Positions 1 to 5,935 of a DNA stretch of 5,935 nt are shown here, in pieces. The notes under the pieces were generated by a model. That model saw nothing but the letters and a program-made list of their open reading frames with translations. It searched no databases and was not told the DNA's origin. Each line of letters opens with the position of its first letter. Within the stretch, counting starts at the first letter, position 1. Source of the stretch: Oscillospiraceae bacterium (GTDB lineage Bacteria; Bacillota; Clostridia; Saccharofermentanales; Saccharofermentanaceae); NCBI GenBank assembly GCA_902767145.1, contig CACXGG010000120.1, positions 1 to 5,935 on the forward strand, written 5' to 3'. A program made the translations under genes and the position numbers.

Positions 1-759
1 CTGGCCTGCGGATCAAGAAATCCCAGGGATATAAATGCCCCCGGAAGAGAGGGTGACGGAATTTATTTTGCAGTTGATTTCCTAACTGCCACAACAAAGA
101 GTATACTTAAGTCGAACATGACGGACGGGGACTATATAAGTGCCAAGTATAAGAATGTCGTGATCATCGGCGGCGGCGATACCGGAAACGATTGTGTAGG
201 TACCTCATTGAGGCACGGATGCAAGTCCGTAACACAGCTGGAGATGATGCCACCGATGCCCCCACAGCGCGCTGAGAATAATCCCTGGCCTCAGTGGCCC
301 AAGGTCCTTAAGACCGATTACGGCCAGGAGGAAGCCATTGCAGTCTTCGGACACGATCCCAGGATCTACGAGACTACGGTCAAGAGCTTCGTCAGAGATG
401 ATGAAGGTAAGCTTACCGGAGTCGAGACGGTCAGGATCGACTGGCAGAAGGGCGAAGACGGAAGGATGAAGATGAACCTTATCGAAGGTTCCGAGAAAGT
501 CATTCCCGCCGAGCTCGTCCTTATCGCAGCAGGTTTCCTTGGTCCCGAGAAATATATCTCCGAGTCTTTCGGTGTTGAGACGGACAACCGCTCCAACATC
601 AAGACTGAAGGCGGGTCTCATCAGACCTCTGATGAGAAGGTCTTTGCTGCGGGAGATGTAAGAAGAGGACAGTCACTGGTCGTATGGGGACTTAGGGAAG
701 GAAGGGACTGCGCTGAAGAAGTCGACAGATTCCTGATGGGCTATACCAATATGTTGTGA
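1..759 (+). CDS. gltD: Glutamate synthase (NADPH) small subunit, 3' part only
   Basis: This is the C-terminal 252 codons of a GltD-type flavoprotein, open at the window edge. The E. coli protein is about 470 residues, so roughly the first half, including the N-terminal Fe-S region and first FAD-binding motif, lies outside. GltD passes electrons from NAD(P)H through FAD and Fe-S clusters to the large subunit, which makes glutamate from glutamine and 2-oxoglutarate in the cytoplasm. Visible in the fragment: GSRNPRD (residues 4-10), the nucleotide-binding motif IIGGGDTGNDCVGTS (55-69) diagnostic of the GltD family, the family block NNPWPQWP, and the C-terminal FAD motif VFAAGDVRRGQS (214-225) followed by WGLREGR. 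The ATG at 118 is an internal methionine, because homologous sequence continues in frame back to base 1. GltD-like subunits also occur in other oxidoreductases, so pairing with a GltB should be checked upstream. The gene ends 7 bases before carA, which implies cotranscription. Confidence 0.93.
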   Translation: MACGSRNPRDINAPGREGDGIYFAVDFLTATTKSILKSNMTDGDYISAKYKNVVIIGGGDTGNDCVGTSLRHGCKSVTQLEMMPPMPPQRAENNPWPQWPKVLKTDYGQEEAIAVFGHDPRIYETTVKSFVRDDEGKLTGVETVRIDWQKGEDGRMKMNLIEGSEKVIPAELVLIAAGFLGPEKYISESFGVETDNRSNIKTEGGSHQTSDEKVFAAGDVRRGQSLVVWGLREGRDCAEEVDRFLMGYTNML

Positions 760-761
760 GG
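758..761 (+). promoter_or_regulatory. Ribosome binding site of carA
   Basis: A GAGG core overlaps the gltD stop codon and sits 5 bases before the carA ATG at 767. It is short, so carA translation is probably helped by ribosomes ending on gltD (inferred). It supports the 767 start, which also gives the usual CarA N-terminus MKRYLVLENG. Confidence 0.6.
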
Positions 762-766
762 TTAGT

Positions 767-1852
767 ATGAAGCGGTATCTGGTATTGGAAAACGGGCAGG
801 TCTTCGAAGGCAGTTCCCTGGGAGCTGATGGTGAGGTCACAGCCGAGATAGTTTTTACTACGGCGATGACGGGGTATCTTGAGACTCTCACCGATAAGAG
901 CTACAAGGGACAGACAGTCGTTCAGACATTCCCGCTTATTGGAAACTACGGTATCATCACTCCCGACCGGGAGGGTGAGATCCCCAATGTGTCAGGCTAC
1001 ATCGTAAGGGAAGCATGTGATGCTCCTTCAAATTTCAGATGTGAGATGACACTTGATGAATATCTTAAGAAAAATAACATCGTAGGACTTACGGGCATCG
1101 ACACGAGAGCCCTTACAAGAGTTCTCCGCGAAAAGGGCGTCATGAACGGAAAGATCGTATCTGAGATCCCCGAAGACATGACAGCCATCCTGGAAGAGAT
1201 CAAGGCTTATAAGATCAAGGACCCCGTGGAGGAGGTAACAGTCCCTGCCCCTGAAGAGAGGACAGGTGATGAGGTCAGATACAACGTGGCAATGATCGAC
1301 TGCGGCATCAAGGAAAACATCGTCCGCTGTCTTACAGCCCGTGGATGCAAGGTAACACTGATGCCTGCCTCCTCTACCGCAGATGAGATCCTGGCCCTTA
1401 AGCCCGACGGTCTTTTCATCAGTAACGGTCCCGGAGATCCCGAGGATAATGTTAAGACGATAGCTACACTTAAGGATCTTCAGAAGGAGAACATCCCCAC
1501 CATGGGTATCTGCCTTGGACATCAGCTCCTGGCTCTTTCCCACGGTTTTAAGACAACCAAGCTCAAATATGGTCACAGAGGTGCAAACCATCCCGTTAAG
1601 GATCTTACAACGGGACGCGTCTATATCTCCTCCCAGAACCACGGTTATGCAGTCGTATCAGAGTCGATAGATCCCCGGGTCGCTGAGGAATTCTTCGTCA
1701 ATGTAAACGACAACACAAATGAAGGCATCCTTTACAAAGGAAAGCCTGTCTTTTCCGTCCAGTTCCACCCGGAAGCCTGCGGCGGACCGAAGGATACTGA
1801 GTTCCTTTTCGACAGGTTCCTTGAGATGATGGATGAGGGGAGGGATCAGTAA
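767..1852 (+). CDS. carA: Carbamoyl-phosphate synthase small (glutaminase) subunit
   Basis: CarA hydrolyses glutamine and sends the ammonia through an internal tunnel to CarB for carbamoyl phosphate synthesis, the shared precursor of arginine and pyrimidines. It is cytoplasmic. At 361 residues it is close to B. subtilis PyrAA (about 364) and shorter than E. coli CarA (382). The N-terminal CarA-specific domain (about 1-135) contains MTGYLETLTDKSYKGQ, PLIGNYG and GLTGIDTRALTR. A class I glutamine amidotransferase domain follows (about 173-355). Its oxyanion/loop motif SNGPGDP is at 219-225, the nucleophile Cys249 lies in GICLGHQ, and NHPVKD and QNHGYAV are present. The catalytic His334 and Glu336 lie in QFHPEA, so the Cys-His-Glu triad is complete. 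The gene lies 7 bases after gltD and its TAA overlaps the carB ATG by one base, so the two subunits are probably translationally coupled. There is no room for a leader of its own. Whether it should be called carA or pyrAA cannot be decided from one copy. Confidence 0.98.
   Translation: MKRYLVLENGQVFEGSSLGADGEVTAEIVFTTAMTGYLETLTDKSYKGQTVVQTFPLIGNYGIITPDREGEIPNVSGYIVREACDAPSNFRCEMTLDEYLKKNNIVGLTGIDTRALTRVLREKGVMNGKIVSEIPEDMTAILEEIKAYKIKDPVEEVTVPAPEERTGDEVRYNVAMIDCGIKENIVRCLTARGCKVTLMPASSTADEILALKPDGLFISNGPGDPEDNVKTIATLKDLQKENIPTMGICLGHQLLALSHGFKTTKLKYGHRGANHPVKDLTTGRVYISSQNHGYAVVSESIDPRVAEEFFVNVNDNTNEGILYKGKPVFSVQFHPEACGGPKDTEFLFDRFLEMMDEGRDQ
1835..1844 (+). promoter_or_regulatory. Ribosome binding site of carB-dapF
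   Basis: A strong purine-rich GAGGGGAGGG tract inside the end of carA lies 7 bases before the ATG at 1852. Together with the TAATG overlap it fixes the carB start and suggests efficient, coupled translation, as suits a 1:1 CarA:CarB complex. Confidence 0.75.
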
Positions 1853-4800
1853 TGCCGCTTGATAAGAGTATACGTAAAGTTCTTGTGATCGGTTCCGGTC
1901 CTATCGTAATAGGACAGGCAGCCGAGTTTGACTATGCAGGAACACAGGCCTGCAGAGCACTCAGGGAGGACGGTATAGAGATAGTCCTCATCAATTCAAA
2001 CCCCGCCACCATAATGACGGATAAGACCATGGCCGATAAGATCTATATCGAGCCCCTGACCCTTACCACGGTCAAGAGGATAATCGAGACAGAAAGACCT
2101 GATGCTATCCTTTCCGGACTTGGCGGACAGACAGCTCTTACCCTTTGTATGGAGCTGGCTAAGGACGGTTTCCTCAAGAGGAACGGAGTCCGTCTCCTGG
2201 GTTCATCCCCCGAATGTATCGACAAGGCGGAGGACCGTCAGATCTTTAAGGATACCATGGAGTCCATCGGACAGCCCTGTATCCCTTCAAAGGTGGTCAA
2301 CGATGTTGATTCCGCACTGGAATTTGCAAAGGAGATCGGTTATCCCGTTATCGTAAGGCCCGCCTTCACACTGGGCGGCTCCGGCGGCGGTATCGCTTCT
2401 GACGAGGAAGAGCTCCATGAGATCGCAAGAACGGGTCTTAATATGTCCCCCATCACCCAGGTGCTCATCGAAAAGTGCATCTCCGGATGGAAGGAGATCG
2501 AGTTCGAGGTCATCCGTGACAAGGATGGAAATGTAATCACCGTCTGCTCCATGGAGAACCTGGATCCCGTAGGTGTACATACAGGAGACAGTATCGTTAT
2601 CGCTCCTGCAGTCACCCTTTCCGACAAGGAATACCAGATGCTCAGATCAGCATCTCTCAATATCATCGAAGCTCTGGGAGTAGAGGGAGGATGTAACTGT
2701 CAGTTCGCTCTTCATCCCACATCCTTCGAATATGCAGTAATCGAGGTAAATCCCCGTGTATCAAGATCATCTGCCCTGGCATCAAAAGCAACGGGTTATC
2801 CCATCGCAAAGGTTGCCACAAAGATCGCCCTGGGATACCGTCTCGATGAGATAAAGAATGCAGTTACAGGAAATACATATGCAGCCTTCGAGCCTGCCCT
2901 TGACTATGTGGCAGTAAAGTTCCCCAAGTGGCCCTTCGACAAGTTCGTATATGCCAAGAGGGACCTGGGAACCCAGATGAAGGCTACAGGTGAGGTAATG
3001 TCCATCTCCGACTCCTTTGAGAGTGCCCTTATGAAGGCCGTCAGGGGAGCAGAGATCTCCGCAGATACATTAAGGCTTTCCAAGCTGGCATCAGCTACAG
3101 ACGAAGAGATCCGTGAAGGTATCGGCAGGACAACTGATGAGAGGATCTTCTATGTTGCAGAAGGTCTCTACAGAGGATTCTCAGAGGATGAGATCCACGA
3201 GATCACCAAGATCGACAACTGGTTCCTGAGCAAGATCGGAAACCTCATGAAGTATGAGAAGACCATCGCTTCCGGCCTGGATGAGGAACTCTATGTAAAG
3301 GGTAAGAAGTACGGCTATCTCGACCGCACCATCGGTAAGATCTCCGGTAAGAGCACAGAAGAGTATAAGGATGCCATCGAAGTCACATATAAGATGGTAG
3401 ATACATGCGCAGGAGAGTTCGAGGCTGTTACGCCATACTTCTACGCCACATATAATGCTGCTTCGGCAGGCGGAGAGAACGAAGCTGCCCTTCCCGAGGG
3501 AGAGGACAGAAAGACAGTCATCGTTATCGGTTCAGGTCCCATCAGGATCGGACAGGGTATCGAGTTCGACTATGCTGCTGTTCACTGCGTGCATTCACTC
3601 CGTGCCCTGGGCTACAGGGTAGTCATCATCAACAATAACCCCGAGACTGTTTCAACAGATTTCGATACAGGTGACAGACTCTACTTTGAGCCCCTGACAC
3701 CTGAAGATGTCCTTAACATCATCGATCTTGAAAAGCCTGTGGGAGTAGTTGTAGCCTTCGGCGGACAGACTGCCATCAAGCTTACCAAGACCCTGGCACA
3801 GAACAACATAAATATCATCGGAACATCTGCTGATTCTATCGATATGGCAGAGGACAGGGAGAGGTTCGACGAGCTTCTTGAAAGACTTGATATCGCAAGA
3901 CCCAAGGGATTCTCCGTCCTTACAAAGGAGGAGGCTTTCGAGGCTGCACATACTCTTGAGTATCCCATCCTCCTTCGTCCTTCCTATGTTCTCGGCGGAC
4001 AGAATATGACCATCGCCTTCCACGACGAGGACGTCAATGAGTATATGGATATCATCCTTGCCCAGGGCATCGAGAATCCTGTCCTTATCGACAAATATAT
4101 CCAGGGACGTGAGATCGAGGTTGATGCCATCTACGACGGACACGATGTCCTAATCCCCGGTATCATGGAGCATATCGAGAGAGCAGGTATCCATTCAGGT
4201 GACTCCATCGCCATCTATCCTGCAAAGCATATCTACGACAAGATGGCCAAGAGGCTGGTAGATACCACAAAGGCACTCTGCGAAGGCCTGAGCTCCATCG
4301 GTATCGTAAATATCCAGTACATCGTAAAGGATGACAAGATCTATGTTATCGAGGTCAATCCCAGGGCTTCAAGAACAGTTCCCTACATGAGCAAGGTTAC
4401 CGGCGTCATGATGGTAGACTGCGCCATCAGGGTATCCCTGGGCGAAAAGCTGGCTGATATGGACTACGGTACAGGATTCTACAGAAAGTCACCTTACACA
4501 TGTGTAAAGGTACCCGTTTTCTCCTTCGAGAAACTGACGGATGTAGATACACAGCTGGGACCCGAGATGAAGTCCACCGGTGAGGTACTGGGCGTAGGCC
4601 GTAACCTTTCCGAGGCTCTCTACAAAGGCCTTGTTGCCGCAGGCTACAAGATGTACAAGAGCGGCGGTGTTCTCATCACCGTAAGGGACAGCGATAAGTC
4701 CGAGATCGTGGAGATCGCCAAGAAGTTCGCAGCTCTGGGCTTTGAGCTCTATGCCACAAAGGGTAATGCTGCAATGCTCAGAAATTCCGGACTTGAAGTT

Positions 4801-5052
4801 ACGGAAGTAGCAAAGATCCACGAATCTGATACGAATAACACCATATCCCTTCTTGAGAGCGGAAAGGTCAATTACATTATCTCCACTTCCGCCAAGGGAA
4901 GACTTCCTGCAAGAGATTCCGTCAAGCTCAGGAGACGTGCGGTCATGCTGGGTATCCCCTGCCTTACTGCTATCGATACGGCTGATGCCCTTGCAGACAG
5001 TCTCATGAGCAGATACAGCGAGATCAATACAGAGCTCGTGGACATCAATAAC
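1852..5052 (+). other. carB: CarB portion of the fusion
   Basis: Residues 1-1067, a full-length carbamoyl-phosphate synthase large subunit. The last recognisable CarB sequence is the allosteric-domain stretch IPCLTAIDTADALADS (about 1035-1050), followed by a short tail ending TELVDINN. Nothing appears deleted at the C-terminus, so the epimerase was added to the natural end rather than replacing part of the regulatory domain. The allosteric domain keeps Thr943, Lys949, Thr969 and Lys988 at positions matching E. coli Ser948, Lys954, Thr974 and Lys993. It differs at several other effector-contact positions (see findings). Confidence 0.9.
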
Positions 5053-5907
5053 ATGAGAGAGAAAAAGAAGAAGATCAACTTCACCAAGATGCAGGGATGC
5101 GGAAACGATTATATCTACATCGACTGCCTTGAGAAGATGGTGGCTTCACCGGAATCCCTTTCCGTCTATATGTCAGACAGGCACTTCGGTGTAGGTGGTG
5201 ACGGTATCGTCCTCATCGCTCCCTCAAGAGTTGCAGACTGCCGCATGATCATGTTCAATCTGGACGGTTCGGAAGGCAATATGTGCGGTAATGCCATCAG
5301 ATGTGTCGGTAAATATATGTACGACGTGGCAGGCCATAAGAGAAAGCACATGACAGTTGAGACAAAGAGCGGCATCAAGAAGCTGGAGCTCATGACCCTT
5401 GGTGATGAGGTCGTCAGGGTAAAGGTAGATATGGGTAAGGCAGAGCTTGCTCCCGGGAAGATCCCCGTTGCCCTGGAAGGCGACATGATCGTAGACCGCC
5501 CCGTAAAGATCGCAGGAGGCGACTACAACATCACCTGCGTATCCATGGGTAATCCCCATGCAGTCGTATTCACTGATATGGTGGATGTACTCGATCTTGA
5601 AAAGCTGGGACCCAAGTTCGAGATGGATCCTCTCTTCCCTGAAAGGGTCAACACCGAGTTCATCAAGGTCATCGACAAGAATACCCTTAAGATGCGCGTA
5701 TGGGAAAGAGGTTCAGGCGAGACACTTGCCTGCGGTACCGGCGCCTGTGCGGCAGTCGTAGCAGCCTGCCTTAACGGCTTCTGCAATAAGGGGGAGGATG
5801 TCCGCGTCATCCTAAGAGGCGGTGAACTTGTCATCAGATATACTGACGAAGCAGTTTACATGACAGGTAACTGTGAGAAAGTATTCGACGGAAGCATCGA
5901 GATCTGA
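1852..5907 (+). CDS. carB-dapF: Fused carbamoyl-phosphate synthase large subunit and diaminopimelate epimerase (CarB-DapF)
   Basis: One uninterrupted 1351-residue frame. Residues 1-1067 match a whole CarB (E. coli 1073): carboxyphosphate half (about 1-400), oligomerisation region (about 401-550), carbamoyl-phosphate half (about 551-935) and MGS-like allosteric domain (about 936-1067). The two synthetase halves are an ancient internal duplication, with P-loop-like VIGSGPIVIGQAAEFDYAG (12-30) mirrored by VIGSGPIRIGQGIEFDYA (558-575). ATP-grasp residues are present in both: Arg129, Arg169, Glu215, Glu298, Asn300 and Arg302 in the first; Arg669, Arg709, Glu834, Asn836 and Arg838 in the second. 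Residues matching the E. coli ornithine contacts Glu783 and Asp791 are Glu776 and Asp784. CarB makes carbamoyl phosphate from bicarbonate, two ATP and ammonia from CarA. Residues 1068-1351 are a complete DapF, described separately. The start is fixed by the TAATG overlap with carA and a strong SD. I cannot exclude a missed stop at the junction, but no frame change is needed to join the parts. Confidence 0.93.
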   Translation: MPLDKSIRKVLVIGSGPIVIGQAAEFDYAGTQACRALREDGIEIVLINSNPATIMTDKTMADKIYIEPLTLTTVKRIIETERPDAILSGLGGQTALTLCMELAKDGFLKRNGVRLLGSSPECIDKAEDRQIFKDTMESIGQPCIPSKVVNDVDSALEFAKEIGYPVIVRPAFTLGGSGGGIASDEEELHEIARTGLNMSPITQVLIEKCISGWKEIEFEVIRDKDGNVITVCSMENLDPVGVHTGDSIVIAPAVTLSDKEYQMLRSASLNIIEALGVEGGCNCQFALHPTSFEYAVIEVNPRVSRSSALASKATGYPIAKVATKIALGYRLDEIKNAVTGNTYAAFEPALDYVAVKFPKWPFDKFVYAKRDLGTQMKATGEVMSISDSFESALMKAVRGAEISADTLRLSKLASATDEEIREGIGRTTDERIFYVAEGLYRGFSEDEIHEITKIDNWFLSKIGNLMKYEKTIASGLDEELYVKGKKYGYLDRTIGKISGKSTEEYKDAIEVTYKMVDTCAGEFEAVTPYFYATYNAASAGGENEAALPEGEDRKTVIVIGSGPIRIGQGIEFDYAAVHCVHSLRALGYRVVIINNNPETVSTDFDTGDRLYFEPLTPEDVLNIIDLEKPVGVVVAFGGQTAIKLTKTLAQNNINIIGTSADSIDMAEDRERFDELLERLDIARPKGFSVLTKEEAFEAAHTLEYPILLRPSYVLGGQNMTIAFHDEDVNEYMDIILAQGIENPVLIDKYIQGREIEVDAIYDGHDVLIPGIMEHIERAGIHSGDSIAIYPAKHIYDKMAKRLVDTTKALCEGLSSIGIVNIQYIVKDDKIYVIEVNPRASRTVPYMSKVTGVMMVDCAIRVSLGEKLADMDYGTGFYRKSPYTCVKVPVFSFEKLTDVDTQLGPEMKSTGEVLGVGRNLSEALYKGLVAAGYKMYKSGGVLITVRDSDKSEIVEIAKKFAALGFELYATKGNAAMLRNSGLEVTEVAKIHESDTNNTISLLESGKVNYIISTSAKGRLPARDSVKLRRRAVMLGIPCLTAIDTADALADSLMSRYSEINTELVDINNMREKKKKINFTKMQGCGNDYIYIDCLEKMVASPESLSVYMSDRHFGVGGDGIVLIAPSRVADCRMIMFNLDGSEGNMCGNAIRCVGKYMYDVAGHKRKHMTVETKSGIKKLELMTLGDEVVRVKVDMGKAELAPGKIPVALEGDMIVDRPVKIAGGDYNITCVSMGNPHAVVFTDMVDVLDLEKLGPKFEMDPLFPERVNTEFIKVIDKNTLKMRVWERGSGETLACGTGACAAVVAACLNGFCNKGEDVRVILRGGELVIRYTDEAVYMTGNCEKVFDGSIEI
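5053..5904 (+). other. dapF: Diaminopimelate epimerase portion of the fusion
   Basis: Residues 1068-1351 (284 residues, normal full DapF length). DapF is a cofactor-free two-cysteine epimerase that converts LL- to meso-diaminopimelate, the precursor of lysine and the peptidoglycan cross-link. Visible landmarks: N-terminal FTKMQGCGNDYIYID with substrate-binding Asn1085; GVGGDGI; first catalytic cysteine Cys1145 in GNMCGNAIRC; NPHAVVF with Asn1234; VNTEF with Asn1267; WERGSGETLACGTGACAA with Glu1285, Arg1286 and second catalytic cysteine Cys1294. Counted from Met1068 the cysteines are 78 and 227, close to 73 and 217 in the H. influenzae enzyme. Both pseudo-symmetric halves are complete, so activity is expected. 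Met1068 could be the start of a separate DapF, but only a weak GTGGA lies 10 bases upstream, and CarB has no stop codon of its own. Confidence 0.93.
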
Positions 5908-5935
5908 TCATAAAAACAAAATATAAAGCCGTCCC
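5908..5935 (+). other. Short 3' flank, no gene or terminator seen
   Basis: Twenty-eight mostly AT-rich bases follow the stop codon. There is no hairpin with a T-run, no SD followed by a start, and no second open frame. It may be the beginning of an intergenic region or the approach to a further operon gene, but the window ends too soon to tell. Confidence 0.5.

Noticed and set aside
205..621. 138-codon minus-strand frame inside gltD
   Set aside because: It is antisense to conserved GltD sequence, shows no family resemblance, and has no gene context on that strand.
118..759. A complete small flavoprotein starting at the ATG at 118
   Set aside because: GltD homology (GSRNPRD and following residues) continues in frame upstream to base 1, so 118 is an internal methionine of a truncated longer gene.
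1028..1642. 204-codon open frame on the minus strand inside carA
   Set aside because: It lies wholly antisense to a carA with complete catalytic motifs, has no recognisable motif, and is explained by biased codon use opening the opposite strand.
1876..3600. Similar sequence at the start of both CarB halves taken as a DNA repeat
   Set aside because: The likeness is the ancient internal duplication typical of every CarB; it is evident at protein level and the bases have diverged, so it is not a recent repeat.
3652..4143. 163-codon minus-strand frame inside carB
   Set aside because: It is a shadow of the second CarB ATP-grasp half, with low-complexity hydrophobic-acidic composition and no family motif.
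5053..5907. dapF as an independent gene overlapping or following carB
   Set aside because: There is no stop codon for carB before it, it is in the same frame, and the SD before ATG 5053 is poor. I annotated one fused coding sequence and kept internal initiation as a finding.
5897..5935. Possible terminator around the gatctgatc sequence after the stop codon
   Set aside because: The matching arms are only a few bases and no T-run follows, so it does not qualify as an intrinsic terminator.

Overview
The window holds one tightly packed plus-strand gene run, 3' part of gltD – carA – carB, with almost no non-coding DNA. The carB frame does not stop where a carbamoyl-phosphate synthase large subunit should end. 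It continues in frame through a complete diaminopimelate epimerase (DapF), giving a predicted 1351-residue CarB-DapF fusion. This fusion is the outstanding feature of the window.

Organism: the sequence looks like a bacterium of the Bacillota, probably class Clostridia and perhaps Lachnospiraceae-like. The reasons are the short CarA (361 residues), a CarB allosteric domain that resembles Gram-positive rather than enteric enzymes, the GCGNDYIYI-type DapF N-terminus, purine-rich Shine-Dalgarno (SD) sites and moderate base composition. This placement rests on sequence style and remembered family members, not on a search.

Layout: 1-759 is the C-terminal half of the glutamate synthase small subunit, cut by the window edge. 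After a 7-base gap comes carA (767-1852), the glutamine-hydrolysing subunit of carbamoyl-phosphate synthase. Its stop codon shares one base with the start of carB (TAATG). The carB part runs from 1852 to about 5052 (residues 1-1067) and the DapF part from 5053 to 5904 (residues 1068-1351), with the stop at 5905-5907. The last 28 bases are AT-rich and show no gene or terminator.

How the genes work together: glutamate synthase and carbamoyl-phosphate synthase both consume the amide nitrogen of glutamine, so the run reads as a glutamine-nitrogen operon feeding glutamate, arginine and pyrimidines. DapF makes meso-diaminopimelate for lysine and peptidoglycan. One speculative link is that glutamate (source of D-Glu), UMP (source of the UDP carrier) and meso-diaminopimelate are all ingredients of the UDP-MurNAc-peptide cell-wall precursor. 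The active-site residues I could check in both halves of the fusion are intact, so it looks like a working bifunctional protein rather than a decayed one.
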